From Chryseobacterium sp. StRB126 (GTDB lineage Bacteria > Bacteroidota > Bacteroidia > Flavobacteriales > Weeksellaceae): 64,000 nucleotides of DNA. The DNA is taken from NCBI RefSeq assembly GCF_000829375.1, contig NZ_AP014624.1:3472001-3536000 (forward strand), read 5' to 3'. Positions within the stretch are counted from its first letter, which is position 1. The number at the start of each line of letters is the position of its first letter. Below the pieces are notes generated by a model. That model was given only the letters and a program-made list of their open reading frames with translations, ran no database searches and was not told the DNA's origin. Below are positions 36,505 through 45,244 of the stretch, in pieces. The position numbers were made by a program, and so were the translations under genes.

Positions 36505-37677
36505 ATGAAGAATGCGTATGCTAGATTTGTTCCCTTACTATTTTCAGCTTTGATCTCCTGTACAAAAGTTTCTGCTCAGGTTACCCTCATTACCCTCAAA
36601 AGGGAAAATCAGAGAGAATGGGATCTCTATACCAAAGGCCTTATACAAACTGATTTTATGCTTGACTTTCAGAATATGAAAGTTAAAGACGGCTTTATTG
36701 CCCACTCCATAGAAATTCCTCAACACAATAGCGTCAACACTAATTTCAGCATAAAACAGTCACAAATAGGCTTAGGGATAAAACAAAAAACAGAAAATGG
36801 TTTATCAGTTTATGCAGAGATCGACTTCTATGGACCAAAAGGAACTACTGCACCCCGCCTCAGACATGCATATCTCCAATGGAATAAATGGCTTATTGGG
36901 CAGACCTGGAGTAACTTTTCCGATCTCGAAATTGTTCCGGGTATATTTGATTTTGTTCCTCCTAATGGTATGATCTTTACCCGAAGAATCCAACTTCGCT
37001 ATACAACTCCTCTTTCCGCAAAAGAAATTTTGTCGATATCCATGGAAGATCTCAATATTCCCAGCATCACCCTTCCTGCCGATTCTCTTGGCTGGAAAAA
37101 AAGAGCTATAATCCCTACAATTACAACCCTATACCGATATGGAAGTGAAAAGAGCTATATTAAAATTGGAGGTATTCTGACTCCTATCAGCTATGATACC
37201 AGATCTACTTTGCAGGACTCATATAAAACCAGGACCATAATGGGCTGGGGAGCTTTGGTTTCGGGCAAACTTTATCTTAACAACAATAATATTGTAAGTG
37301 TTCAAAGTTCTTTTGGAAAGGGTTTTGAGACGAATAACTCTAATTTAAACGAAGAAAAATATGATGCAGTACCTGATCCGAATAATGGAAATCGACTAAA
37401 AACATTACCAATGTTCAATCTTACTGGAGTTTATGAGCATTGGTGGAGTCCTAAATGGTACTCTACAGCTTTTATCAGCTATTCAAGCCTAGGAAATGAA
37501 GATTTTATTTCTAAAGATATGACAAAAAACTTTCAACATATTGGAATGAATATCGCTTTTCATCCTTATAAAAAAATGAGAATAGGTATAGAAGGCAGCT
37601 ATGGAAGAAGGCATAATTTTGCCAACTTAGAGGCTCAGGCCTGGAGAATTCAATGGTCTACTTCAGTGAGTTTTTAG
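36505..37677 (+). CDS. DcaP-like outer-membrane porin
   Basis: A 390-aa outer-membrane protein. Signal peptide (about 1-24, ending KVSAQ), a short N-terminal segment, then a beta-barrel with family-like strands (SIKQSQIGLGIKQKTENGLS, YLQWNKWLIGQTWSNF, DFVPPNGMIFTRRIQLRY) and terminal Phe (TSVSF). The QTWS..D and P(N/G).R.. motifs match the DcaP trimeric porin family, which takes up dicarboxylates and small acids. Substrate unknown. Confidence 0.75.
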   Translation: MKNAYARFVPLLFSALISCTKVSAQVTLITLKRENQREWDLYTKGLIQTDFMLDFQNMKVKDGFIAHSIEIPQHNSVNTNFSIKQSQIGLGIKQKTENGLSVYAEIDFYGPKGTTAPRLRHAYLQWNKWLIGQTWSNFSDLEIVPGIFDFVPPNGMIFTRRIQLRYTTPLSAKEILSISMEDLNIPSITLPADSLGWKKRAIIPTITTLYRYGSEKSYIKIGGILTPISYDTRSTLQDSYKTRTIMGWGALVSGKLYLNNNNIVSVQSSFGKGFETNNSNLNEEKYDAVPDPNNGNRLKTLPMFNLTGVYEHWWSPKWYSTAFISYSSLGNEDFISKDMTKNFQHIGMNIAFHPYKKMRIGIEGSYGRRHNFANLEAQAWRIQWSTSVSF

Positions 37678-37771
37678 GGGGATTGAGAAGCAAAGCGCTA
37701 AGGCAAATATTCTATTCATCAGGTTTAAAGAATTTTATGAAATTTTATTAATTATATTTATTCTAAATTAA

Positions 37772-37779
37772 TATATTTG
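37772..37779 (+). promoter_or_regulatory. -7 promoter element TATATTTG of the Cys-rich microprotein
   Basis: Perfect TAnnTTTG ending 4 nt before the ATG at 37784; the transcript would be leaderless. Confidence 0.5.
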
Positions 37780-37783
37780 CACC

Positions 37784-37936
37784 ATGAATATGATTATCCC
37801 GTTTAAAGTTCCGCCTTTGGCTCCTGTATATGCATTCAACAATGAAGAAATGTTCTGTGAAAAGAAATCTTGCTGCAAGAAATTCAAGAAGGGGAAAAGA
37901 TGTAAAAAGTGCCCAGGAAGGAAGAAAATGGCTTAA
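37784..37936 (+). CDS. 50-residue Cys/Lys-rich microprotein
   Basis: ATG to TAA frame of 50 codons. The first half is hydrophobic/aromatic ([17 protein letters not shown]); the second half is basic with five cysteines ([17 protein letters not shown] then CKKCPGRKK). The Cys spacing could hold a metal such as zinc, and the Lys/Arg load suggests nucleic-acid or membrane binding. A perfect -7 box just upstream supports expression. No family recognised. It converges with the J-domain gene, overlapping it by 4 nt. Confidence 0.55.
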   Translation: MNMIIPFKVPPLAPVYAFNNEEMFCEKKSCCKKFKKGKRCKKCPGRKKMA

Positions 37937-38580
37937 ATAATTTCCCTTATCAGGAAATATAAAGCAACTGCCAAGATAATAACTCCCCAAAACAGCATAA
38001 TAATTTTAGGCTGCCCCCTTTTATTCATCACTGTTCTAGGTTGTGGCTTAAACATTTCATCCACTGTGTTTTTGAATTTCTCAGTATCGTTTTCAAAAAC
38101 CTCCGTGATCGTAATTCCCTGAACTACGGTTTTATGCAATAGAGAGTTTGTTGCATGAAGCAATAACTGGAATTTCCCGTCTTTAAATTCTGTGATCTTA
38201 AAGATCCTTTCTCCATAAGGTTTCTCAAGCCCAAAAGGTAAAACCTTCACAACATCAGCATTACTTGTCTGCCAGCTGATGATAATCTCCTCTCCTTTTT
38301 TCGCGTGAATTTTATTGGCTGTAAAAGTCTTTATTACAGGAGGAATATTATATCTGAAACTTCTTTGATGGCTTTCTAAATTCTGGTCATAAGACTTCCT
38401 TCTTGCAGAGTCACTCAATGTTTCATACGCTTCCTGAATTTCACGAAAACGGTCTGCAAAAAAATCATCATTATCATTTTTATCAGGATGATACTTTAGG
38501 GATAGCTTGCGATATGCTTTTTTGATGTCTTCATCTGAAGCATCCTGAGATATGCCGAGAAAATAGTAGTAGTCTTTCAT
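37933..38580 (-). CDS. J-domain protein with C-terminal membrane anchor
   Basis: A 215-aa DnaJ-type co-chaperone that should stimulate an Hsp70. The start is set at 38580 ([10 protein letters not shown]): the J domain begins at once, HPD is at 31-33, and a -7 box (38590-38597) lies just upstream. An open frame extends 66 codons further upstream but is made from dispersed-repeat DNA. After the J domain comes a beta-rich region (about 95-165) with ITWQTSN-like Ig features ([13 protein letters not shown]), and a C-terminal helix ([19 protein letters not shown]). It is anchored by its tail. Confidence 0.85.
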   Translation of the reverse strand: MKDYYYFLGISQDASDEDIKKAYRKLSLKYHPDKNDNDDFFADRFREIQEAYETLSDSARRKSYDQNLESHQRSFRYNIPPVIKTFTANKIHAKKGEEIIISWQTSNADVVKVLPFGLEKPYGERIFKITEFKDGKFQLLLHATNSLLHKTVVQGITITEVFENDTEKFKNTVDEMFKPQPRTVMNKRGQPKIIMLFWGVIILAVALYFLIREII

Positions 38581-38589
38581 TGAGCAATA

Positions 38590-38597
38590 CAAAAATA
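38590..38597 (-). promoter_or_regulatory. -7 promoter element TATTTTTG of the J-domain gene
   Basis: Perfect TAnnTTTG, 9 nt before the ATG at 38580. It supports this start over the upstream extension. Confidence 0.45.
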
Positions 38598-38660
38598 AGG
38601 ATTTATTTTTTTTTGCTTTGGGTTTATGGTAAAATAACCTCAACTTTAAAGTACCATCAG

Positions 38661-38735
38661 ATTGTTGGAAAACGCAATGGTGCAAAGGAATTGACAAACG
38701 GTATGTTTTAAGGCGCAAAGTTTTTATCTGCAATA
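38661..38735 (-). repeat. Dispersed repeat, family D (TTGCGCCTTAAAACATAC ... TTGCGTTTTCCAAC), copy 1
   Basis: On the minus strand it reads TTTGCGCCTTAAAACATAC, GTTTGTCAAT and TTGCGTTTTCCAAC, almost the same as 41371-41448. Confidence 0.8.
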
Positions 38736-38817
38736 AAATTATATGCATCTTTAATTTGCGAAAAATATGCGTAATCATTTTCTAAAATTGATTTGGTTTC
38801 CCTATGCTTTTAACCAG

Positions 38818-39477
38818 TTACTTACCATAAATCCATTCTTTTGTAGGAATAATCCATGCATCAAGAGCTTTGAACAAAAATCCATGATTAAGTCCTGTAT
38901 TAAGCTCAATCTCTTTATAATCTTTTATATTCGATCTGATGAATCGCTGCTCCTGAGATAAAGGAACATGGCCATCATCTGATTTTTCTGTAATGGAAAG
39001 TATTTTTCCATAAAGCCTGAAATCCGGATCTTTCTCCAAAGAATCATCTTTAAAACTAGACCCAATAAATACAAATTTCAGTTCCGGATTTTTTTGATAA
39101 TAGGAAATATATTGTGCAATATACCCACCTTGAGATGTTCCGACAACCGCAATATCTTCAGACTTAATTCCTTTTCTTATCAGACGATCAATCTGTTTCT
39201 TTATTTTTAAAGCATATGCTGCCGGATCAGTATTGGGTTTCCTCTTTTCAAAAAGAATAATATTACTACTGTCTTTCAATTGATGAAGAACTTTTTCATA
39301 CTCCACAATACCATATTTAGGATGCGCTTCATCAAGCCTATGCTCTTCCAGAAATTTATTATGCAAAAAGAAAATATATTGTTTCTGCTTTAATTTAGAT
39401 TTCTGCCCATGCACAATGATAGAGAAAACAGTAAGTATGATAATAAAAATATTCTTTGAAGCCATTATAATGTTCAC
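38818..39477 (-). CDS. Small secreted alpha/beta-hydrolase-like protein
   Basis: A 219-aa protein with signal peptide (about 1-24, ending VHGQ) and an alpha/beta-hydrolase core: strand IFFLHNKFLEEH, nucleophile elbow GTSQGGYIAQ, and a late His in GLNHGFLF. The acid residue is probably in the DDGHVPL segment. It could be a peptidase or esterase. Met-5 (39465) is an alternative start. Neighbours do not reveal a role. Confidence 0.65.
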   Translation of the reverse strand: MNIIMASKNIFIIILTVFSIIVHGQKSKLKQKQYIFFLHNKFLEEHRLDEAHPKYGIVEYEKVLHQLKDSSNIILFEKRKPNTDPAAYALKIKKQIDRLIRKGIKSEDIAVVGTSQGGYIAQYISYYQKNPELKFVFIGSSFKDDSLEKDPDFRLYGKILSITEKSDDGHVPLSQEQRFIRSNIKDYKEIELNTGLNHGFLFKALDAWIIPTKEWIYGK

Positions 39478-39491
39478 TTTAAACAGAAAAG

Positions 39492-39499
39492 CAAATTTA
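39492..39499 (-). promoter_or_regulatory. -7 promoter element TAAATTTG of the small hydrolase
   Basis: Perfect TAnnTTTG, 14 nt before the ATG at 39477. Confidence 0.4.
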
Positions 39500-39555
39500 G
39501 TATTTAATAATCAGATTTTCTAAACATTCAGAGCAGCACCCCTCTATTGGAAGAT

Positions 39556-39605
39556 TTAAAATAAAAAATTCGGGCTCGGGAAGCTTTGCTTCCCGAGCCC
39601 GAATT
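39556..39605 (-). terminator. Long perfect-stem terminator
   Basis: 18-bp perfect stem AATTCGGGCTCGGGAAGC with its complement around a TTT loop, then a T-rich tract on the minus strand. It ends the transcript of the ECF sigma operon (40905-39634). Confidence 0.85.
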
Positions 39606-39633
39606 AAACAATTTCAATTTAGTATTTTACTTT

Positions 39634-39891
39634 TTATGCTTCACAGGTATTATCCTTTCTGCAGCATCTTGAACTGAATTCTTTTTTGAATTTACCTTTC
39701 AATTCCTGATATTCTTTATCATTCATTTCTCTGATCTTATCGGCTAATCCGAAAGGGGATTTTTCTTTGATACCGTATTCATCAAAAATACCTCTGATAA
39801 ATCTTTTTCTTTGTGCTGCTTTTTTAGCGATTAAGGCTACACCTACTACGGCTAATGCTCCAAGAGCTCCTTTTAATGCTGAATTTTTCAT
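39634..39891 (-). CDS. Small membrane-anchored hypothetical protein
   Basis: An 85-aa protein. The first 24 residues form a helix rich in Ala/Gly/Val (GALGALAVVGVALIAKK). A charged helical part follows and the tail holds three Cys (SSRCCRKDNTCEA). No family recognised. It is the last gene of the ECF sigma operon, 91 bp after the previous one, with the strong terminator behind it. Confidence 0.55.
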   Translation of the reverse strand: MKNSALKGALGALAVVGVALIAKKAAQRKRFIRGIFDEYGIKEKSPFGLADKIREMNDKEYQELKGKFKKEFSSRCCRKDNTCEA

Positions 39892-39982
39892 TTTTTCAAA
39901 ATTTTAAATTTTACTACTTCTTGTTTTTTATAGAGACGAATGAATTTTAATTTTACTTTACTACTTCTTTAAAATTTTTAAA

Positions 39983-40315
39983 TTATTCGTTATTTCTGTT
40001 GAAGAATCCTCCGGAACATCTGTTTCTCCAGGCTTCTTTAAATTTTTCTTTCTCTTCAGGCGATAGTCCTTCCATTTTCTCTCTCATTTTTCGTTCTTTG
40101 AAGTCTCTCATTCCTTTTCCAAAATGAAAACCTCCGAAAAGAATTTTACTTAGGATCAGGATTCCCATCGCCTGCCAGAATGTTATAGATTTTACCCCTA
40201 AAATTTCCGGAAGCAGGCAATTCCAAAGCAACATTACAATCCATGTAACGGCTAAGAGAATTAATGGCGGACATAACAATAAAAAAATCCAGCCTTTTTT
40301 GTGTTTATGATTCAT
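39983..40315 (-). CDS. Two-helix membrane protein next to the ECF sigma factor
   Basis: A 110-aa protein with two helices (about 10-32 and 45-62) and a charged C-terminal helix (MEGLSPEEKEKFKEAWRNRC). It follows the sigma gene by 11 bp, where anti-sigma factors often lie. It has no recognisable zinc-type anti-sigma (ZAS) motif. It may be the regulator of the sigma factor or a target gene. Confidence 0.6.
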   Translation of the reverse strand: MNHKHKKGWIFLLLCPPLILLAVTWIVMLLWNCLLPEILGVKSITFWQAMGILILSKILFGGFHFGKGMRDFKERKMREKMEGLSPEEKEKFKEAWRNRCSGGFFNRNNE

Positions 40316-40326
40316 AATTTCTTTTT

Positions 40327-40905
40327 CTAGCTTTTTAAATCTTCGTATAATTTTCTCAATCTGTTTCTCAAATGCTTCACAGCATAATTTTTTCTACTGA
40401 TGATAGTCTTAATGTTCTCTCCCTGTTCATCGGCGATCTCTTGGAGGGTTTTGTCGTTGAGTTCGTTTTCTACATAGACCAGCCTTTGTTTTTCGGGGAG
40501 TTCATCAAGTGCTTCAAACAGTTTTTTCCAGATCTCATCCTGAAACATCTTCACTTCAGGGCCGGCGCTTTCATCCATCAATAAAATATCTTTGATGGAA
40601 AAACTTCCGTCTTCGTCCTCATAGACGAAATCTTCAAGATTTTCTGTTTTCTTTTTACGATAACGGTCTGTAATTTTATTCGCCGTTACCCTGTACAGCC
40701 AGCCTCCTACATTCACAATCTCAGAAAGATTGGTAAGACTGCTGAACTGAAACCACACTTCCTGCAGAATATCTTCCGCATCCTCCGTGTTTTTCACTTT
40801 GGGACGAATATAAGACATCAACTTTCCTCCGTAGTTGGAAACGGTCTGTGAGATGATGCTTTCTTTGTCCTTCTGTGGCATTGTTATTTTTTCGACAACC
40901 TCCAT
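40327..40905 (-). CDS. ECF-type RNA polymerase sigma factor
   Basis: A 192-aa group IV sigma factor. Region 2 (about 15-85) has YIRPKVKNTEDAEDILQEVWFQF and NVGGWLYRVTANKITDRYRK. Region 4 (about 125-180) has LDELPEKQRLVYVENELNDK, the HTH TLQEIADEQGENIKTIISR and KHLRNRL. Met-9 is an alternative start. It probably drives its own operon with the two small membrane proteins. The signal is unknown. Confidence 0.92.
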   Translation of the reverse strand: MEVVEKITMPQKDKESIISQTVSNYGGKLMSYIRPKVKNTEDAEDILQEVWFQFSSLTNLSEIVNVGGWLYRVTANKITDRYRKKKTENLEDFVYEDEDGSFSIKDILLMDESAGPEVKMFQDEIWKKLFEALDELPEKQRLVYVENELNDKTLQEIADEQGENIKTIISRKNYAVKHLRNRLRKLYEDLKS

Positions 40906-41494
40906 ATTGCTATGACGGCTATCCTTTTGGTTTTACTTTAATAAATTTAAAATATTTTTCCGGAATTCCGGTTTTTCTTTTATTCATCGGAATTTTAAAT
41001 TATGGTTGATAAGTGATCAATAATGCCAGTTAAGATTATTGATGATGAGATTCCACGCTTCACTCCGTTATCCTCTGAATGAAAAAATGAGGTCATGTCT
41101 TCCATTCATCTGTGAAAGAAACAATAATTCATAAAGTTAAACATCTGCGTTATCTGTGAAATCTACGGGAAACATTTAGATTCCACGTTACACTCCTGAA
41201 CCTTGTTCGCAGACCTCTCGTCGGTGCTCTGAATAACAAAAGCAATTAGTGATTCATCTAATTATGGAAAAACAGATTTTATCGTGATAAAAGCAACTTG
41301 TAGATAAATTACAGAATCAAATATCTGCACGATCTGTAAAATCTATGAGAAAAATATATCCATCATTCAATTTTATCACAGATAAAATCCTTGCGCCTTA
41401 AAACATACAGTTTGTCAATCCTCTTTGCACCCTTGCGTTTTCCAACCTCAACATTTAATTTCTATAGAGATTGCTTCGCTTTAACCGCAATGAC
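40906..41494. other. Intergenic block of repeats
   Basis: About 590 bp with no gene. It holds two copies of an ATCTG-CG-ATCTGTRAAATCT motif (41135-41170 and 41322-41352, also at 46296-46325), family C-like fragments (GATTCCACG near 41050 and 41172), a family D copy (41371-41448) and a GATTGCTTCGCTTT fragment (41468-41494). Confidence 0.55.
41371..41448 (+). repeat. Dispersed repeat, family D, copy 2
   Basis: GATAAAATCCTTGCGCCTTA, AAACATACAGTTTGTCAAT and TTGCGTTTTCCAAC in order, in the opposite orientation to the copy at 38661-38735. Confidence 0.8.
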
Positions 41495-41529
41495 AAAAAA
41501 GAAACGGAAGATATCATATCCTCCGTTTC
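41491..41529 (-). terminator. Terminator of the S9 peptidase gene
   Basis: Stem GAAACGGA-GATAT / ATATC-TCCGTTTC, T-rich on the minus-strand 3' side (complement of GACAAAAAA). Confidence 0.8.
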
Positions 41530-41550
41530 CAAAATTATAAAATTATCGGT

Positions 41551-43557
41551 TTATTTTTTATTGAAATTCTCAGCAAAGAATCCTAGCATTGATTTATACA
41601 ATTCGATTCTGTTAGGCTCTTTTCCGAATCCGTGCCCTTCGTCATATTTTACCATATAAGGCACTTCGAATCCTTTGGCACGCATCGCCTTTACAATCTG
41701 ATCAGATTCATTGATGTTTACTCTAGGGTCATTGGCACCCTGTACCACAAATAATGGTTTCTTGATCTTGTCTATTTGGAAAACCGGAGATACTTCTTTA
41801 GCAATTTTTGCTTCTTCAGGATTATCAAGATCATACCAGATTTGTTTTACCATTTCTTTATAAGGCTTCCAGTATTCCGGGAAGGAAGAAAAGAAGGTGA
41901 AAATATTGGAAACTCCTACATAATCTACTCCACAGGCATATAGATCGGGAGTCTTAATTAATCCCATCAAGGTTGCATATCCACCGTGACTTCCACCGTA
42001 AATTGCTATTTTATCTTTGTCTATCCATCCCTGGCTGATAGCATATTTTACTCCATCTTCTACATCATCCATGGCTTTTCTTCCAATCTGCTTATATCCA
42101 GCCTTTTGGAATTCTTTTCCATACCCCCCTGAAATTCTGAAATTCACCTGAAGTGTCGCATATCCTCTACTTGCAAACAATTGAGTTTCCGGATTGAATC
42201 CCCAATGATCTCTGATTCCCTGCGGACCACCATGAGGATTTACAATCAGAGGAACTTTTTTCCCTTCCAATGCTGCTTTAGGAAGTGTAATATATCCACG
42301 AATGGTTAATCCATCTCTGCTTTTGAATTCAATAGGCCTCATTTCAGCCATATCTTCTTCTTTCAGCTGTGGCATCAGATTATAAAGAAGCTTTGTCTGT
42401 TTGGTTTTGGTATCATACTCATAGTAAGTTCCGTATAATTTATCGCTTCCTACTACCACCAAAAGTTTATCATTATTATCGTCTGATGAAACAATACCAA
42501 ATTCTTTATCTCCAAACTGGGCTTTTAATTGATCATCAATTTCTTTATAAAATTTACTTACCGGAACTGTTTCTCCTTTTAAACCTTCATAACTGATATA
42601 ATCCAGTTCATAATTTCTGTTCTTACCTGCTACACTTATGGAGCTTACATCATACACAGGGTTAGCATACACTTCTTTGATAACAGCATTTTTCTTCAGA
42701 TCATACAAGACAATTCTGGCTTTATCACTATCCAGATTAGTCACTACATATGCTTCATCTTTATTCTTAGAGTTATCATTAAACCTGATAATACTGAAAG
42801 TGTCTGACCAGTCTGCGGATTTCAGAAGATTGAATTTCCCAGTCTGCAAATCTTTGTAATAGGTTTTAGTAGTCAATCCGTTTTCAAGAATACTATAGCC
42901 TCTTAAATTACCGTCTTTATCAAAAATATACCCATCAATAGGGCTGTTGACATCTTTATTTTCGTACAGCTGAGTCATTTCACCCGTAACAAAATTGATT
43001 TTAAACGGTTCGAAGATCTGCTTATTGTTTTTGTTCATTGTAACCACAACGAAATCAGTATCTTTTATGGGATTAATCTCTCCCAACGTAATTCCGTCAA
43101 ATGGTGTCAGATCCTTAAGATTTGTTCCGTCTACATCGGCAGCATACAAGTGGATATTCTCATTTCCGCCTTTATCCTGTGTATAGAATAAACGACTTTT
43201 ATTCAGCCAGCCATAGGCTTTTATCAGATCGTCTTTTTCAACAATGGCTTTGGTAATTTTCCCCGTATTGAGCTCTTTAACGTACACATGGTTTTTACGG
43301 TCCTTATCTTTTTCCTTATAAGAAAGGTATTTTCCATCAGGAGAAATTTTAAATGCTGATGCTTTTGGCCTTGCAAAATAGTCTTCCACTTTATATTTGA
43401 AGTTTCCTTTATCGTAAGACACCAGTTTTTCAAGATTGGCTTTGGTAGACGGAAGTGTTGGATCTCCCGGAAGTTTAGCCGCGGAATTTTGTGCGTTTAT
43501 CATAATAGCAGAAAGTACAATATAGGCTGTACCGAAAATTTTGGAATTTAGATTCAT
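41551..43557 (-). CDS. S9-family (prolyl oligopeptidase-like) secreted peptidase
   Basis: A 668-aa exported serine peptidase. A signal peptide (ending MINAQ, about residue 22) is followed by an N-terminal beta-propeller (about 60-400, with repeats such as AFKISPDGKYLSYKEK) and a catalytic alpha/beta-hydrolase domain. Catalytic residues: S523 in GGSHGGYA, Asp in GANDPRVN, His in DEGHGF. Such enzymes remove dipeptides or acyl-amino acids from oligopeptides in the periplasm. Monocistronic, with its own terminator. Confidence 0.92.
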   Translation of the reverse strand: MNLNSKIFGTAYIVLSAIMINAQNSAAKLPGDPTLPSTKANLEKLVSYDKGNFKYKVEDYFARPKASAFKISPDGKYLSYKEKDKDRKNHVYVKELNTGKITKAIVEKDDLIKAYGWLNKSRLFYTQDKGGNENIHLYAADVDGTNLKDLTPFDGITLGEINPIKDTDFVVVTMNKNNKQIFEPFKINFVTGEMTQLYENKDVNSPIDGYIFDKDGNLRGYSILENGLTTKTYYKDLQTGKFNLLKSADWSDTFSIIRFNDNSKNKDEAYVVTNLDSDKARIVLYDLKKNAVIKEVYANPVYDVSSISVAGKNRNYELDYISYEGLKGETVPVSKFYKEIDDQLKAQFGDKEFGIVSSDDNNDKLLVVVGSDKLYGTYYEYDTKTKQTKLLYNLMPQLKEEDMAEMRPIEFKSRDGLTIRGYITLPKAALEGKKVPLIVNPHGGPQGIRDHWGFNPETQLFASRGYATLQVNFRISGGYGKEFQKAGYKQIGRKAMDDVEDGVKYAISQGWIDKDKIAIYGGSHGGYATLMGLIKTPDLYACGVDYVGVSNIFTFFSSFPEYWKPYKEMVKQIWYDLDNPEEAKIAKEVSPVFQIDKIKKPLFVVQGANDPRVNINESDQIVKAMRAKGFEVPYMVKYDEGHGFGKEPNRIELYKSMLGFFAENFNKK

Positions 43558-43727
43558 AACTTACGTTTTTAAAGTTAAAAAACAGAGTACCCAATTCAAT
43601 ATTTCAATCCATAAAAAATTAGATTCCTTATAGATAAGACAATTCAAAATTTAAAACGTTACAATATTTAACATTTATTTTGAAAAGTTTTAAAATAAAA
43701 AAAAGCCCTTAGAGCTGCTTGTATGTT

Positions 43728-44186
43728 TTAATGTAAATAGATTCCGAAATACCAGGTCCATGCTATTAAAATAATCTGCATGGGGATTCTTTGAGAGTAA
43801 AGATATTGCATTCCCGGGCCGGTGTAATCTGCTTTAAAAATATTTATTTTCTTTTGAGATGAATTGATATTGGCAATAAAAACCAATACATAAAAAACAA
43901 TCAATAAAATGGCTGTTATTTCACGAATAGCAGGAATCATGAGCCCTATTCCAGCAGCAATTTCTAAAAGTCCGGTACAATATACCCAAAACATTTTAGC
44001 AGGAATAAAATCGGGAATCATCATGGCCATTCCTTTCTGAAATTTAAAATGGGAAAAACCTGTAAATATGATAAAAACTGCCATACCAAGGTTTCCTGAA
44101 AATAAAAGATCAGGCTTTCCCTGAACCACCATGGTTCCCAGTAAAGCTAAGATAAATGTACCGAAGAGGATTACTAATAGTTTCAT
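43728..44186 (-). CDS. DoxX-family membrane protein
   Basis: A 152-aa protein with four helices. The block GLLEIAAGIGLMIPAIREITAI is the DoxX-like signature. It has an N-terminal hydrophobic start. Function is uncertain; DoxX proteins are linked to quinone or thiosulfate redox and to oxidative stress. It is the last gene of the SRPBCC/VOC cluster on this strand. Confidence 0.75.
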   Translation of the reverse strand: MKLLVILFGTFILALLGTMVVQGKPDLLFSGNLGMAVFIIFTGFSHFKFQKGMAMMIPDFIPAKMFWVYCTGLLEIAAGIGLMIPAIREITAILLIVFYVLVFIANINSSQKKINIFKADYTGPGMQYLYSQRIPMQIILIAWTWYFGIYLH

Positions 44187-44278
44187 ATTTTTCTGAATTG
44201 AGACAAGAGATTAGGAGATTTGAGATAAGAGACTTACGTTGCCAACCGGCAACTTTATCCTTTGAGCTTCAAACTCTT

Positions 44279-44737
44279 TTACACTGCACTAAGGTTAACT
44301 CCTTCCGCCAGGTTCTTCACTATCATCAGTCCTTTTGTAAATCCTGTATTCATATGATCCCGCCATTCTTTTTCTACCTGAACTTCTGTATGAAGTTTTG
44401 TTTTTCCGTCAAGATCAATCAGAAAATATTTTTCAAAACAACCGCTCCATTCCATCACCTCTTTGCTTTGTGTGTCTTCTACTCCGTTTTCAGTCATTCC
44501 CAAATGTTTAAAAACAATTTGGCGGGGTTCATCCAGACTGTCTATGGTAGAAACCATTCCATCTCCTTTTTCATTCAGGAAATAGGTCTTTCCACCTATC
44601 TGCCAGTCAGATTTCATGACAGAAGATCCTGCACCAAAGTATTGTGTCCATTGACTGTAAGTTTCCGGACTCCAAAGAATGTCCCATACTTTCTGTAAGG
44701 GAGCATTTATTATTGTTTCGTACGATAAGGTTTCCAT
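44279..44737 (-). CDS. SRPBCC (AHSA1-like) protein 1
   Basis: A 152-aa cytosolic protein of the START/Bet v 1 fold. The family opening TIINAPLQKVWDILWSPETY and YSQWTQYFGAGS are present, as are DEPRQIVFKHLG and a C-terminal helix. These proteins bind hydrophobic ligands in an internal cavity. It is a tandem paralogue of the next gene at 44782 (shared opening, HLG motif and NLAE/KHLSE end). Confidence 0.85.
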   Translation of the reverse strand: METLSYETIINAPLQKVWDILWSPETYSQWTQYFGAGSSVMKSDWQIGGKTYFLNEKGDGMVSTIDSLDEPRQIVFKHLGMTENGVEDTQSKEVMEWSGCFEKYFLIDLDGKTKLHTEVQVEKEWRDHMNTGFTKGLMIVKNLAEGVNLSAV

Positions 44738-44781
44738 GTTTTAAAATTTTTGTGATTGATTGTGTTCCAATAAAGACTTCT

Positions 44782-45210
44782 TTAAAGCTGATTTTCCGAA
44801 AGATGTTTAACGATATTCATTGCTTTTGGAAATTTTTCTTCAAAAAAAGATTTAAACTCAGCCGGAGTATTAATAGCTACTTTTAATAATGTTCCTTCGT
44901 CATTTTCTTCCAGGAAGTAAGCTTCTGTTGCATCGCCCCATTCCTGAGCAACCTCAATTCCTTCATAAATTTCTCCTAAATGCAGAAACGTTATTTCCTG
45001 ATTGGGAATCACTTTTGTAACCCGGCTGTACATCCCATTGTTTTTGGGATCTAAGAATTTTATGATGTTATTCTCTTCTAATGTTCCTTCATAAAAAGAG
45101 CCTTCCGTGAAAGCAGTAGTCCATTGTCTGTAAGTAATACCACCCCAAAGGACACTCCATACTTTTTCTGGTTCTGCATTAATTTCTATTTCGTATGATA
45201 ATTGTTCCAT
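44782..45210 (-). CDS. SRPBCC (AHSA1-like) protein 2
   Basis: A 142-aa START-fold protein beginning MEQLSYEIEINAEPEKVWSV, with YRQWTTAFTEGS and ITFLHLGEIYEG matching positions in the neighbour at 44279. The two are separated by 44 bp and look like a tandem duplication. Ligand unknown. Confidence 0.85.
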   Translation of the reverse strand: MEQLSYEIEINAEPEKVWSVLWGGITYRQWTTAFTEGSFYEGTLEENNIIKFLDPKNNGMYSRVTKVIPNQEITFLHLGEIYEGIEVAQEWGDATEAYFLEENDEGTLLKVAINTPAEFKSFFEEKFPKAMNIVKHLSENQL

Positions 45211-45244
45211 GCTATCTATATTTTATTTCAGAGGCAAAATAACC

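Noticed and set aside
38581..38778. N-terminal extension of the J-domain gene
   Set aside because: It is encoded by repeat DNA, lacks J-domain homology and includes the likely -7 promoter box.
40906..41550. CRISPR array
   Set aside because: The repeats are few, imperfect and irregularly spaced, with no cas genes in the window.
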